A stretch of 64,000 nt of DNA from Xanthomonas hortorum pv. cynarae (GCF_002939985.1 NZ_MDFM01000026.1:1-64000); one strand, 5' to 3'. Counted from the stretch's first letter, positions 1 through 10,200 are shown. Notes: generated by a model from the letters alone, not told the origin. Translations and numbers: made by a program.

Positions 1-164
1 CAAGCCGGAGAGGCCCAAGCCATCCCGACCTGAGTGTCAATGCGCTCGATGGGGCCATGGCTGCCGACAGGCGGCCAGCACCACCGCGCCCGGCTTGCGG
101 AGCGGCAGAGCCACTCCAACAACACAGTTGCTCCACGGACGGATTCACGGCGTGTCCCGCGAGC

Positions 165-448
165 GGTGAGGCCATCGCGCCCTCGACCGACTCAGCTTTT
201 GACTGCATCCACACGACACGATGACTCGATAACTCGGTTGTCTTGAGTAGTCAGAGAGCGCGGATAGATCAGGTGTGGAGCAATTGATCTGTGGCTTGGC
301 TGCAGGGCCCTTGCCCGCCCACCATCGCGGGACACGCTGCAAGTACGTCCTTGTAAGCTCTTACGCGGCATCCATGCCGCGTAAGGTCCCGCGACGGTGG
401 GCGGGCAAGGACCAGTCGAGAGCATCGGTGTGCATGGTTGCCAGCAGT
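165..448. repeat. Dispersed composite intergenic repeat, copy A
   Basis: This non-coding stretch is similar to 3160-3463. Shared blocks include the 'ccctcgaccgactc' region, 'gcggatagatca', and everything from about 260 to 448. It contains the 102-bp palindromic core listed separately. No convincing gene lies in 1-697: the open frames here have no family signature and simply read through the repeat. The repeat lies upstream of phrB. What is seen is homology to a second copy; function is unknown. Confidence 0.8.
309..410. repeat. 102-bp palindromic (MITE-like) element, copy 1
   Basis: The ends are 25-bp terminal inverted repeats, 309-333 and 386-410, with one mismatch. The centre carries a perfect 11-bp inverted repeat, 360-370 and 375-385, with a 4-base loop, so the element can fold into nested hairpins. 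By hand alignment it differs from copy 2 (3321-3422) at 4 of 102 positions and has the same length. No open frame or transposase is inside, so mobility would have to be supplied in trans. Confidence 0.8.
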
Positions 449-697
449 GCATGCGGCCGGTCGATGCGGTGCGGTCTGATCGGCTCCTTTCGATCCGATC
501 GATGTCGCTGCCATTCCCGACATCAGTTCACTCGTCAACGAAGGCGGGTGTGGCCAACACGCTGCTGCCATCGCTACATCGCTCGAGAGGGTATGTTGGC
601 TGCTCTCAGCCGGGCGAGGGGGGCTCGCCTCTGCATCGCGCCATCGTTGCACCTGCTGGCTTATGCTGCGCAGCCTTATCGTCGCTGCCGAGTTCGT

Positions 698-2116
698 ATG
701 TCCTACGCCATCGTCTGGTTCCGTCGCGATCTGCGCCTACAGGACAACCCGGCCTTGCGCGCTGCGCTGGATGCCGGGCATGCCCCGATTCCGCTGTATA
801 TCGATGCGCCGCACGAAGAAGGCGAGTGGGCGCCTGGCGCGGCGTCGCGCAGTTGGCGGCATCGCTCGCTGGCTGCCCTGGATGCGGCATTGCGCGCGCT
901 CGGTAGCGGCCTGGTGATTCGCGCTGGCGATAGCGCGCAGGTGCTGGACGAGATGATCGCGCAGACCGGTGCGGTGGCGGTGTATTGGAACCGCAAGTAC
1001 GAACCGGCCACCCAACCGCGCGATGCGCAGATCAAGCGCAGCTTGCGTGAGCGCGGCATCGAAGTGCAGAGCTGCAATGCCTCGCTGTTGATGGAGCCGT
1101 GGCAGTTGTCGACCCAGCAGGGCGGCCCGTACAAGGTCTTCACTCCGTACTGGCGCAACGCACTCACGCAACTGCAGTTGCCCGCTGCAGTAGCTGCGCC
1201 ACGCAGCTTGCCGGCGCTGCCTGCAACGTTGAAAAGCGCCGCGCTGGAGACGCTGGGGTTAGTGCCGAAACTGGACTGGGATCAGGGCTTCTGGGAGCAC
1301 TGGCAACCTGGTGAGGCTGGTGCGCACGAGATGCTGGAAATTTTCATCGACGGCGCGCTGTCGGGCTATCGCGAAAACCGTGATCGGCCCGATCGGGTCG
1401 GCACCTCGCAGCTGTCGCCGCATCTGCATTTCGGCGAGATCGCGCCATGGCGGATCGCCAGCACGCTGGAAGCCAACCGCAATGCGCGCAACAGCGCAGA
1501 GATCGATGGTTACATCCGCCAGTTGGGCTGGCGCGATTTTGCCTATCACCTGCTGCATCACTTTCCCGACACCACCAATCAGAATCTCAATCCGCGCTTC
1601 GAAGGATTCGATTGGGCCAAGGTCGACCCGGTCGCGTTGCAGGCCTGGCAGCGCGGCCGCACCGGTATTCCGATTGTCGATGCCGGCATGCGCCAGCTCT
1701 GGCACACCGGCTGGATGCACAACCGTGTGCGTATGATCGTGGCGAGTCTGTTGTGCAAGCATTTGCGTATCCACTGGATCGAAGGGGCGCGCTGGTTCTG
1801 GGAAACGCTGGTGGATGCGGACCTGGCCAACAACACCTTGGGTTGGCAATGGGTCGCTGGTACCGGCGCGGATGCGGCGCCGTATTTTCGTGTGTTCAAT
1901 CCGGTGACGCAGGCGGAGAAATTCGATCCGCAGGCGGCTTACATCACACGCTGGGTACCGGAGCTGGGCAAGCTTGCGGTGAAGGAGCGTTTCGCACCGT
2001 GGTTGTCTCCGTTATCGTTGGCACGATTCGCACCGAAGTACCCGCGCACGCCGATCATTGGCTTGGCCGAAGGTCGCGATGCGGCGTTGGCGGCGTATGC
2101 GAAGACGCGGGGATAA
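698..2116 (+). CDS. phrB: Deoxyribodipyrimidine photo-lyase
   Basis: This 472-residue cytoplasmic flavoprotein uses blue light to split cyclobutane pyrimidine dimers in DNA. It begins MSYAIVWFRRDLRLQDNPAL, the classic photolyase N-terminus, followed by the Rossmann-like antenna domain to about residue 130. The helical FAD-binding domain carries the family signature around NNTLGWQWVAGTG and the following FRVFNP. The open frame extends upstream to 275, but the upstream part is repeat DNA and lacks similarity, so the ATG at 698 is chosen. Length fits class I CPD photolyases. It is monocistronic on the plus strand, with an OmpA-like lipoprotein gene 134 bases downstream. Confidence 0.95.
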   Translation: MSYAIVWFRRDLRLQDNPALRAALDAGHAPIPLYIDAPHEEGEWAPGAASRSWRHRSLAALDAALRALGSGLVIRAGDSAQVLDEMIAQTGAVAVYWNRKYEPATQPRDAQIKRSLRERGIEVQSCNASLLMEPWQLSTQQGGPYKVFTPYWRNALTQLQLPAAVAAPRSLPALPATLKSAALETLGLVPKLDWDQGFWEHWQPGEAGAHEMLEIFIDGALSGYRENRDRPDRVGTSQLSPHLHFGEIAPWRIASTLEANRNARNSAEIDGYIRQLGWRDFAYHLLHHFPDTTNQNLNPRFEGFDWAKVDPVALQAWQRGRTGIPIVDAGMRQLWHTGWMHNRVRMIVASLLCKHLRIHWIEGARWFWETLVDADLANNTLGWQWVAGTGADAAPYFRVFNPVTQAEKFDPQAAYITRWVPELGKLAVKERFAPWLSPLSLARFAPKYPRTPIIGLAEGRDAALAAYAKTRG

Positions 2117-2250
2117 CCGTAACCGTTTTCCTGAATGCAGTACCTGTCGCAGGCAATCTGCGGCCGCTTTCATCATGTGCCAGTCGCGTTGGTCTGTTTA
2201 TCCTCGCCGACACGATTGAGTGCCGGATGGTCCGGCCACAGGAGAACACC

Positions 2251-2976
2251 ATGTCCCCAGCAGCTAGCAAGAGTCTGGCCGTTGCCCTGGCCAGCGCCAT
2301 TGCGCTGTCCGCTTGCGCCACCGGCGGCTCGTATGTGCAGCGCGACCAGTACGGCGATCAGACCCAACAGCAGAACCGCACCGGCCGCAATGCGCTAATC
2401 GGCACCGCCATTGGTGTCGCTGCAGGGTTGCTCACCGGCGACAGCGCCACCGAGCGCCGTCAGCACGCGATGGTCGGCGCAGGTATCGGCGCGTTGAGTG
2501 GCGCGGCCGTGGGTCAGTACCAGGATCGTCAGGAGCGTGCATTGCGCGAGCGTACCGCCAACACCGGTATCGAAGTGCAGCGCCAGGGCGACAACATCAC
2601 CTTGAACCTGCCCGACGGCATCACCTTCGACTTCGGCAAGTCGGCGTTGAAGCCGCAGTTTTACAGTGCGCTCAATGGTGTGGCGTCCACGTTGCGCGAG
2701 TACAACCAGACCATGGTGGAAGTGGTCGGTCATACCGACAGCGTCGGCAGCGATGCGGTGAACCAGCGTCTGTCCGAAGAACGTGCCGGCGCAGTTGCGC
2801 AGTATCTGACCGCACAAGGCGTGCAGCGCGAGCGCATGGAAACGATGGGCGCCGGCAAGCGTTACCCGATCGCCGACAACAACACCGATGCCGGCCGTGC
2901 GCAGAACCGTCGCGTGGAAATCCGCTTGATTCCGCTGCGCTCTGAGGGCACTGGTAACAACACGGGTATGCGTTGA
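2251..2976 (+). CDS. OmpA-family outer-membrane lipoprotein (YiaD-like)
   Basis: This 241-residue protein has a lipoprotein signal ending LSAC, giving Cys22 as the lipidated residue. A glycine-zipper segment follows (residues about 50-92, GTAIGVAAGLLTG and GAGIGALSGAAVG). The C-terminal OmpA peptidoglycan-binding domain contains FDFGKSALK, GHTDSVGS, LSEERA and AQNRRVEI. It should sit in the outer membrane and clasp peptidoglycan. The frame is open from 1447, but that part overlaps phrB. The ATG at 2251 is preceded by 'aggaga' and gives a perfect signal peptide. A rho-independent terminator follows at 3023. Confidence 0.9.
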   Translation: MSPAASKSLAVALASAIALSACATGGSYVQRDQYGDQTQQQNRTGRNALIGTAIGVAAGLLTGDSATERRQHAMVGAGIGALSGAAVGQYQDRQERALRERTANTGIEVQRQGDNITLNLPDGITFDFGKSALKPQFYSALNGVASTLREYNQTMVEVVGHTDSVGSDAVNQRLSEERAGAVAQYLTAQGVQRERMETMGAGKRYPIADNNTDAGRAQNRRVEIRLIPLRSEGTGNNTGMR

Positions 2977-3022
2977 GTTGACTCAGTGAATCGTGGCGAG
3001 TCGATTGACGAAACCGCGATGT

Positions 3023-3055
3023 AAAAAAAACAGGTCGCGAAAGCGGCCTGTTTTT
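3023..3055. terminator. Rho-independent terminator after the OmpA-like gene
   Basis: An 8-bp stem, caggtcgc/gcggcctg (one G-T pair), has a GAAA loop and is flanked by an A8 run before and a T5 run after. It lies 46 bases past the stop codon and could work in both directions. Confidence 0.8.
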
Positions 3056-3078
3056 GCGTTAAAGATTTTGTTGATCAA

Positions 3079-3463
3079 GAGCGGCTGATCTGCGGGTTTG
3101 CTGCAAGGGCCGGTCGAGATGGTCGGCGTGCATGTTTTCAATAAAGCAACTTGCCAACTGTCTGGCGAGGGTGCCGCGCCCTCAACCGACTCGGCTTGTG
3201 ACTTAGAATTTGATCGCATCTAAACGACGCTACGAATCGACATCTCGATTGTCTTGTAGTGACTGGACAGTGCGGATAGATCACTTGCAGAGCGGCTGAT
3301 CTTCGGGTTTGCTGCAGGGCCCTTGCCCGCCCACCGTCGCGGGACACGCCGCAAGTACGTCCGTGTAGGCTCTTACGCGGCATCCATGCCGCGTAAGGTC
3401 CCGCGACGGTGGGCGGGCAAGGACCAGTCGAGAGTGTCGGTGTGCATGGTGCAAGCAATGCAC
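3079..3463. repeat. Composite repeat array, including an 'empty' flank and copy C
   Basis: Bases 3079-3134 match the two flanks of the palindromic core (gagcggctgatc...gctgca followed by ggtcgag...gtgcatg) but lack the core. Bases about 3160-3463 are a near-full copy of the 165-448 repeat, with the core at 3321-3422. A further partial unit lies at about 3560-3650. The whole 2977-3728 interval has no credible gene. Confidence 0.75.
3321..3422. repeat. 102-bp palindromic (MITE-like) element, copy 2
   Basis: The terminal inverted repeats are perfect over 25 bp (3321-3345 and 3398-3422). The central hairpin is perfect over 11 bp (3372-3382 and 3387-3397) with loop TCCA. It is the same length as copy 1 with four substitutions. 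Confidence 0.85.
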
Positions 3464-3654
3464 GATGCATATTGTTCGGATAACGGTGAGTTCGGTCAGC
3501 TTTCCAACGCAAGCCGAGCACCAACAAGCTTTTAAGAAAGCAACCGACTAACTCTCTGGTGCGGTGAGGGCACCGCGCCCTCGACTGAGTAGGCTTTTGA
3601 CCTGTAGCTAGGCTTTTGACCTAAATGTTGACTGCATCCAAACGTGCAGATGTA

Positions 3655-3700
3655 CCCTCATCCGCCCTTCGGGCACCTTCTCCCGGAGGGAGAAGGGTCA
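3655..3700. repeat. Short dispersed hairpin repeat downstream of the LysR gene
   Basis: The motif contains two hairpins: cgcccttcgggc, and a 9-bp stem ccttctccc/gggagaagg at 3676-3684 and 3688-3696. I recognise this type of motif as common between genes in Xanthomonas. It lies just past the stop of the minus-strand LysR gene, so it may end that transcript, although it lacks a clear T run. Confidence 0.5.
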
Positions 3701-3728
3701 CTCCGTTTGGCGGCTGTTTGATTCGGCA

Positions 3729-4763
3729 TTACGCGGTGACGTTTTCCAGGATGCGCTTGCCTTCGGCGCGCAATTTCGCCACTGTGACCACCTCCACTTT
3801 CGCATCGTTGTCTGCTTTCTGCGCTGCCAGACGCGCCGGGCACTGCGCCATCATGTAGTCGGCGTCGAAGTTCATCCGGGTGACCAGAAAGTCCACGAAG
3901 GCGCGCACTTTTGGCGAGACCAGACGGCCGCCGGCAAACACTGCGTTGAAGTCGACCTCCGGGCCTGTCCAACCGGCGAGCACGCGGCGTACCAGGCCAG
4001 ATTGCACGAACGGTTTGGCCATTACATCGCCGGTCAATAGCAGGCCTTCGCCGCAGAGCACCGCACCGTTGAGCGCGGCGGGATCGTTGGCCACCATCAG
4101 CGGATTGACCGGAAAATCGCGCACGTCGCTGCCATCGCTGAGCGACCAGAAGAAGCGGTTGTTGTGCACGTTGCGGTTCTTGCGCAGTGCCAGCGTGCGA
4201 TGGAATTGCAGCTCGTCCGGATGCAGCGGTTCGCCATAGCGTTCGATATAGGACGGGCTGGCGAAGACCTGCGTGCGCAGACTGCCGAGTTTGCGTGCGA
4301 CCAGATTCGAATCCGGCAGCGCACCGACACGCAGTGCCAGATCGGCTTCACCACCGATCAGGTCCAGCTTCTCGTTGCCCAGGTGCATGTCCAGCTGGAT
4401 CTCCGGATATTGTGCATGGAATTCGCCCAGCAACGGTGCGATCCAGGTGATGCCCAGCGAGTAGGGCACGGTAAAGCGCAACCAGCCACGCGGGCCTGAC
4501 TGCAATTGCCCGACCGCGCTTTCGGCCTCTTCCAGTTCGCGGGCGATGCGTTGGCAATGTTCGTGATACACCGAGCCGGCTTCGGTCAGGCCGATCCGGC
4601 GCGTGGTCCGATGCAGCAGGCGCGCGCCGAGCCGGGTTTCGAGTTCCTGCACCTTGCGACTGACGGTGGTCTTGGGCAGACCGAGCGCGTTGGCGGCGGC
4701 GATGAAACTACCTTGCTCGACCACCTTGACGAAGATCAGGGTGTCGTTGAGATCGTGGATCAT
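3729..4763 (-). CDS. LysR-family regulator of the adjacent RND efflux operon (SmeRv/MexT-like)
   Basis: This 344-residue transcription factor has an N-terminal winged helix-turn-helix (residues about 5-64, with VVEQGSFIAAANALGLPKTT and LETRLGARLLHRTTR). A LysR substrate-binding domain follows from about residue 90 to 300. A roughly 40-residue C-terminal extension past the normal LysR length (about 300) is Lys/Ala-rich. The gene is divergent from the RND operon starting at 5117 and separated by 353 bases, the usual arrangement for a LysR activator. The order matches smeRv/smeU1VWU2X of Stenotrophomonas and mexT/mexEF-oprN of Pseudomonas. The inducer is unknown. Confidence 0.85.
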   Translation of the reverse strand: MIHDLNDTLIFVKVVEQGSFIAAANALGLPKTTVSRKVQELETRLGARLLHRTTRRIGLTEAGSVYHEHCQRIARELEEAESAVGQLQSGPRGWLRFTVPYSLGITWIAPLLGEFHAQYPEIQLDMHLGNEKLDLIGGEADLALRVGALPDSNLVARKLGSLRTQVFASPSYIERYGEPLHPDELQFHRTLALRKNRNVHNNRFFWSLSDGSDVRDFPVNPLMVANDPAALNGAVLCGEGLLLTGDVMAKPFVQSGLVRRVLAGWTGPEVDFNAVFAGGRLVSPKVRAFVDFLVTRMNFDADYMMAQCPARLAAQKADNDAKVEVVTVAKLRAEGKRILENVTA

Positions 4764-5116
4764 GGGGGTGCCTTCCAGGGGGTCAGGAGGATTGGACCGC
4801 TTACGGGACGATTATTCCCCTAAATCAGGGCTAATCAAGTCCTGCTTTGAGGCCTAACTTGTACGTCATCCCCTCCATGCAGGAACACGGCCATGTGGTT
4901 GTGCGACGTTTTCGGTTTGTCCTCCACCTCACGCAACGCGATTGAAGGTGCCTTCGATCCAGTGATTTCGTCGGCGAAAAGCCCGCGTGCCGGTGTTTCG
5001 CGCACATTTGCAGCGTCGCCGAAGCGTCAGGCCGGCGGTGCGCCGGCCAAACGGGCTGGACTGCCGGCGCGCTGGATGCAGAGCGGAATTGTCCCGATGT
5101 CGGGAGTGAAAGTCCC
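4764..5116. promoter_or_regulatory. Divergent control region between the LysR gene and the RND operon
   Basis: This 353-base intergenic region should hold both promoters and the LysR operator. I could not fix a convincing -35/-10 pair. A 75-codon open frame at 4893-5120 ends by ATGA overlap with the first SDR gene but shows no recognisable domain. Confidence 0.5.
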
Positions 5117-5884
5117 ATGACCGGGATGGTTCAATCCGAGACGGCTGTCATTGGTGGCGCGGGCAATGTGGGCGCCGGGATCGTCGCCGCGCTGCTCGAC
5201 GCCAGCATGCGGGTGCTCGTGATTGGACGCGATGCTGCCAAGCTCGATGCGCTACGCGCGGAGCACGGCAACTCTCCTCTGTTGGACACCCTGCAAGGCT
5301 CGGTGGCCGACGACACCTCCGCGCAGGCGCTGGCGACCGAACTGGCGCAACGCCCACATCCGTTGGCGGCAGTGATCGCCAGCCTGGGCAGCCCGCTCAA
5401 GGCCGGCCGCTTGCTGGACCGCCCGGTCACCGCGTTGCGTCGCCGCCTGGAGCGCGACGTATTGCCACATCTGGCTGCTGCCCGTCATCTGTTGCCGCTG
5501 CTGAGCGAGGCCGATGGCGGCGGCCGCTATCTGTTGCTCGGCAGCCCGCTGCGCGCCTGGGCCGCGCATGGCGATATTTCCATCGCCGCTGCGGCCACCC
5601 GCATGCTCGCCCAGGTGCTGCACGAAGAAGCCAAGCCGCTGGGCGTGCGTGTCCACCTGCTGTCGATCGAGCAACCGGTGTGTACGCCCGGCCGTGCCAA
5701 GGATGCGTGTCCGGAGTGGATCCGCGCCGTGGATGTCGGTCGCGCCGCCGTGTCGTTGATTGTCGGGCCTGGCCAGCCCGGACAACCTGTCGTGACCGTC
5801 AGTCGTCGCCTGCATGCCGCTCCGTCGGCGGACCGGCTGGCAGGTCTGCATTTCCCCATCCCCACCCGAGAGATTTCCCCATGA
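5117..5884 (+). CDS. smeU1: Degenerate short-chain dehydrogenase/reductase, first gene of RND operon (SmeU1-like)
   Basis: This 255-residue Rossmann-fold protein has an N-terminal nucleotide-binding motif GGAGNVGAG (residues 13-21) in place of the SDR TGxxxGIG. The usual YxxxK active site is not present: the matching stretch (about 150-168, HGDISIAAAATRMLAQ) contains neither Tyr nor Lys, although a Ser at 143 remains. Loss of the catalytic pair suggests a binding or regulatory role rather than redox catalysis. The start has 'gggag' upstream; an alternative ATG lies at 5126. It overlaps the MFP gene by ATGA. Position and family match SmeU1 of Stenotrophomonas. Confidence 0.8.
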   Translation: MTGMVQSETAVIGGAGNVGAGIVAALLDASMRVLVIGRDAAKLDALRAEHGNSPLLDTLQGSVADDTSAQALATELAQRPHPLAAVIASLGSPLKAGRLLDRPVTALRRRLERDVLPHLAAARHLLPLLSEADGGGRYLLLGSPLRAWAAHGDISIAAAATRMLAQVLHEEAKPLGVRVHLLSIEQPVCTPGRAKDACPEWIRAVDVGRAAVSLIVGPGQPGQPVVTVSRRLHAAPSADRLAGLHFPIPTREISP

Positions 5885-7071
5885 CTACGAACGCCACCCC
5901 GTTCCGTTTTCCCTTGCGTACCGTATTGATGGGCGCCGTACTGGCGGTCGTGTTGGCCGGTTGCGGCAGCCAGGCCGCCGAAACCGGTGCACCGCCGCCG
6001 CCCAGCGTCAGCGTCGCCCCGGTGCTGAGCAAGGAAATCAGCCAGTGGGACGAATTCAGCGGCCGTATCGAGCCGGTGGAAAGCGTCGAGCTGCGCCCGC
6101 GCGTGTCCGGCTATATCGACAAGGTCAACTATGTTGAAGGAGCCGAAGTGAAGAAGGGCGATGTGCTCTTCAGCATCGATGACCGCAGCTACCGCGCCGA
6201 ATTCGCGCGCGCCAATGCAGCGCTGGTGCGTGCCCGCACGCAGGCCAATCTGGCCCGCAGCGAAGCGGCACGTGCGCGCAAATTGTCCGAGCAGCAGGCC
6301 ATTTCGACCGAAACCTGGGAGCAGCGCCGCGCCGCTGGCGACCAGGCCGATGCCGAGGTGCTGGCCGCGCAGGCCGCAGTGGATACCGCCAAGCTCAACC
6401 TGGACTGGACCCGCGTGCGCGCACCGATCGACGGCCGCGCCGGGCGTGCGATGGTCACCGCCGGCAACCTGGTCACGGCCAGCGACAGTGCCAGCGTGCT
6501 GACCACGTTGGTGTCGCTGGACAAGATGTTCGTCTACTTCGATGCCGACGAAGGCACCTTCCTGCGCTACTCGCAGATGACCCGCGATGGCGAGCGTCCG
6601 GACGCGCGTGGCGGCGAGTTGCCGGTACGCATCGGCCTGGTCGGCGAGCAGGGGTTCCCGCATGCCGGGCGCGTGGATTTCCTGGATAACCAGGTCACCC
6701 GCAGCACCGGCACCATCCGCGTGCGCGCGGTGCTGGACAACGCGCAGCGGCAGTTCACGCCGGGCCTGTATGCCCACGTGCAGTTGCTGGGCAGCGGCCA
6801 GTTCAAGGCCATGCTGGTCGACGAAAAAGCGGTGCTGACCGACCAGGACCGCAAGTACGTGTACGTGGTGGAGAAGGACGGCAAGGCGCAGCGGCGCGAT
6901 GTGGAGCTCGGCCGCACTGCCGATGGTCTGCGCATCGTGCGCAAGGGGCTGGCGGCCGGCGACCGCGTTGTGGTCGATGGCGTGCAGAAGATCTTCATGC
7001 CCGGCATGCCGGTCGATGCCAAGGCCGTGGCGATGGTGCCCACCTCGGACAAGCGCACTGCGTCGAAATAA
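5881..7071 (+). CDS. smeV: RND efflux periplasmic adaptor (membrane fusion) lipoprotein, SmeV/MexE-like
   Basis: This 396-residue adaptor links the inner-membrane pump to the outer-membrane channel. A lipoprotein signal ends VLAGC (Cys24). A barrel-sandwich lipoyl half (PRVSGYIDKVNYVEGAEVKKG) follows at about residues 75-95. Then come an alpha-hairpin with Ala/Arg-rich heptads (about 105-170), the second lipoyl half (VRAPIDGRAGRA) and a beta-barrel with a membrane-proximal domain. Length fits the AcrA/MexE family. It is translationally coupled to the preceding SDR gene (ATGA) and lies 178 bases before the pump gene. Confidence 0.93.
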   Translation: MTTNATPFRFPLRTVLMGAVLAVVLAGCGSQAAETGAPPPPSVSVAPVLSKEISQWDEFSGRIEPVESVELRPRVSGYIDKVNYVEGAEVKKGDVLFSIDDRSYRAEFARANAALVRARTQANLARSEAARARKLSEQQAISTETWEQRRAAGDQADAEVLAAQAAVDTAKLNLDWTRVRAPIDGRAGRAMVTAGNLVTASDSASVLTTLVSLDKMFVYFDADEGTFLRYSQMTRDGERPDARGGELPVRIGLVGEQGFPHAGRVDFLDNQVTRSTGTIRVRAVLDNAQRQFTPGLYAHVQLLGSGQFKAMLVDEKAVLTDQDRKYVYVVEKDGKAQRRDVELGRTADGLRIVRKGLAAGDRVVVDGVQKIFMPGMPVDAKAVAMVPTSDKRTASK

Positions 7072-7249
7072 ATCGCGTCGATCACACCTCGCATGCAGTC
7101 GCGTCCGCAGTGCGACTGCGCTGCAGGTTCGACCGCTGCACTGATTCATCGCTGCATCGCACCCATGAGCACCGGTCTTTCTAAAAGGCCGGTTCGGGGT
7201 CGCTGTGCCGCGCCGCCATCCGGCGGCAACCTCTTTCAGGACCACCCCA

Positions 7250-10200
7250 ATGGACTTTTCCCGTTTTTTCATCGACCGGCCGATCTTTGCCGCGGTGCTG
7301 TCGATCATCATCTTCGCTGCCGGCCTGATCGCCATGCCGCTGCTGCCCATCAGCGAGTACCCGGAAGTGGTGCCGCCGAGCGTGCAGGTGCGTGCGGTGT
7401 ATCCGGGCGCCAATCCCAAGGTCATCGCCGAGACCGTCGCCACGCCGCTTGAGGAAGCCATCAACGGCGTGGAAGACATGATGTACATGAAGTCGGTCGC
7501 CGGCTCCGATGGCGTGCTGGTGGTCACCGTGACCTTCAAGCCCGGCACCGATCCGGACCAGGCGCAAGTGCAGGTGCAGAACCGCGTCAGCCAGGCGCAG
7601 GCGCGTCTGCCCGAGGACGTGCGGCGCCAGGGTGTCACCACCCAGAAGCAGTCGCCGACGCTGACCATGGTCGTGCATCTGACCTCGCCCAAAGGCAAGT
7701 ACAACTCGTTGTACCTGAGCAACTACGCGTTGCTGAAGGTCAAGGACGAGCTGTCGCGCCTGCCGGGCGTGGGCCAGATCCAGATCTTCGGTGCGGGCGA
7801 TTACGCCATGCGCATCTGGCTGGATCCGGACAAGGTCGCCGCACGCGGGCTCACTGCCAGCGACGTGGTCGCCGCGATCCGCGAGCAGAACGTGCAGGTC
7901 TCCGCCGGTCAGCTCGGTGCCGAGCCGATGCCCAACAAGAGCGACTTCCTGCTGTCGATCAATGCGCAGGGCCGCCTCACCACCGAAGAAGAGTTCGGCA
8001 ACATCGTGATCCGGAGCGGCAATAGCGGCGAAATCGTGCGTCTGTCGGATGTGGCGCGTCTGGAACTGGGTGCCGGCAACTACACCTTGCGCTCGCAGCT
8101 GGACAACCAGAACGCGGTGGGCATGGGCGTGTTCCAGTCGCCGGGTGCCAACGCGATCGAATTGTCCGATGCGGTACGCGCCAAGATGGCCGAGCTGGAA
8201 AAGCAGTTCCCGCAGGACATGGCGTGGTCGGCGGCGTATGACCCGACCGTGTTCGTGCGCGACTCGATCAGTGCGGTGGTCAGCACGCTGCTGGAGGCGG
8301 TGCTGCTCGTGGTGCTGGTGGTGATCCTGTTCCTGCAGACCTGGCGCGCCTCGATCATCCCGTTGCTGGCGGTGCCGGTGTCGGTGGTCGGTACGTTTGC
8401 CGCACTGTATCTGCTGGGTTTTTCGATCAATACGCTGAGCCTGTTCGGCCTGGTACTGGCGATTGGCATCGTGGTCGACGATGCGATCGTGGTGGTGGAA
8501 AACGTCGAGCGCAACATCGAAGAAGGCCTGAGCCCGTTGGCTGCTGCGCATCAGGCGATGCGCGAAGTGTCCGGGCCGATCATCGCCATCGCGCTGGTGC
8601 TGTGCGCGGTGTTTGTGCCGATGGCGTTCCTGTCGGGCGTGACCGGCCAGTTCTACAAGCAGTTCGCGGTGACCATCGCGATCTCGACGGTGATCTCGGC
8701 GATCAACTCGTTGACGCTGTCGCCGGCATTGGCGGCCATGTTGCTCAAGGCCCACGACGCACCGAAGGATGGCCCGACGCGATTGATCGATCGCTTGTTC
8801 GGCTGGTTGTTCCGTCCGTTCAATCGCTTCTTCAACACCAGCTCGAACAAGTATCAGGGCGCGGTGTCGCGTGCGCTGGGCAAGCGCGGTGCGGTGTTCA
8901 TGGTGTATCTGCTGCTGCTGGTGGCCACCGGTTTCATGTTCAAGGTGGTGCCGGGCGGCTTCATTCCGACCCAGGACAAGCTGTACCTGATCGCCGGTAC
9001 CAAACTGCCGGAAGGCGCATCGCTGGAGCGCACCAATGAGGTGATCCGCCAGATCACCCAGATCGCGCTGCAGACCGAAGGCGTGGACCACGCGATCGCG
9101 TTCCCGGGCCTGAATCCGCTGCAGTTCACCAACACGCCCAACACCGGCACGGTGTTCCTCACCCTCAAGCCGTTTAGCCAGCGCAGCCGCACGGCCGAGC
9201 AGATCAATGCGGAGATCAACGCACGCATCAGCCAGATCCAGCAGGGCTTTGCGTTTGCGTTCATGCCGCCGCCAATTCTGGGTCTGGGGCAGGGCTCGGG
9301 CTACTCGCTGTACATCCAGGACCGTGCCGGTCTGGGCTATGGCCAGTTGCAGAGTGCGGTCAATGCAATGTCCGGTGCGATCTCGCAAACGCCGGGCATG
9401 CAGTTCCCGATCGGCACGTATCAGGCCAACGTGCCGCAGCTCGACGCCAAGGTCGATCGCGACAAGGCAAAAGCACAGGGCGTGCCGCTGACCAATCTGT
9501 TCGACACGCTGCAGACCTATCTGGGTTCGTCCTACATCAACGACTTCAATCGCTTCGGTCGCACCTATCAGGTGATCGCCCAGGCCGATGGACAGTTCCG
9601 CGACAGTGTTGAAGACATCGCCAATCTGCGCACCCGCAACGATCGCGGGCAGATGGTGCCGATCGGCAGCATGGTCACGCTGGGCCAGACCTACGGCCCG
9701 GACCCGGTGATCCGCTACAACGGCTATCCGGCTGCCGATCTGATCGGCGAAGCGGATCCGCGCGTGCTCTCGTCCACACAGGCGATGCAGACGCTGGCCG
9801 GCATGGCGCCGAAGGTGTTGCCCAACGGCATGAACATCGAGTGGACCGATCTGAGCTATCAGCAATCCATCCAGGGCAACTCGGCGTTGATCGTGTTCCC
9901 GATGGCGGTGTTGCTGGCGTTCCTGGTGCTGGCCGCCTTGTACGAAAGCTGGACGCTGCCGCTGGCGGTGATCCTGATCGTGCCGATGACCTTGTTGTCC
10001 GCCTTGTTCGGCGTGTGGCTCACCGGTGGCGACAACAACGTGTTCGTGCAGGTGGGGTTGGTGGTGCTGATGGGCCTGGCGTGCAAGAACGCGATCCTGA
10101 TCGTGGAATTCGCCCGCGAACTCGAGATGCATGGCAAGGGCATTGTCGAAGCCGCGCTGGAAGCCTGCCGCCTGCGTCTGCGTCCGATCGTGATGACCTC

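Noticed and set aside
1447-2250. N-terminal extension of the OmpA-like lipoprotein frame
   Set aside because: It overlaps phrB out of frame and would bury the lipoprotein signal; the ATG at 2251 has a ribosome site.
3023-3463. Repeat cluster considered as a CRISPR array
   Set aside because: The units are few, of unequal length and lack regular spacers; no cas genes are present.
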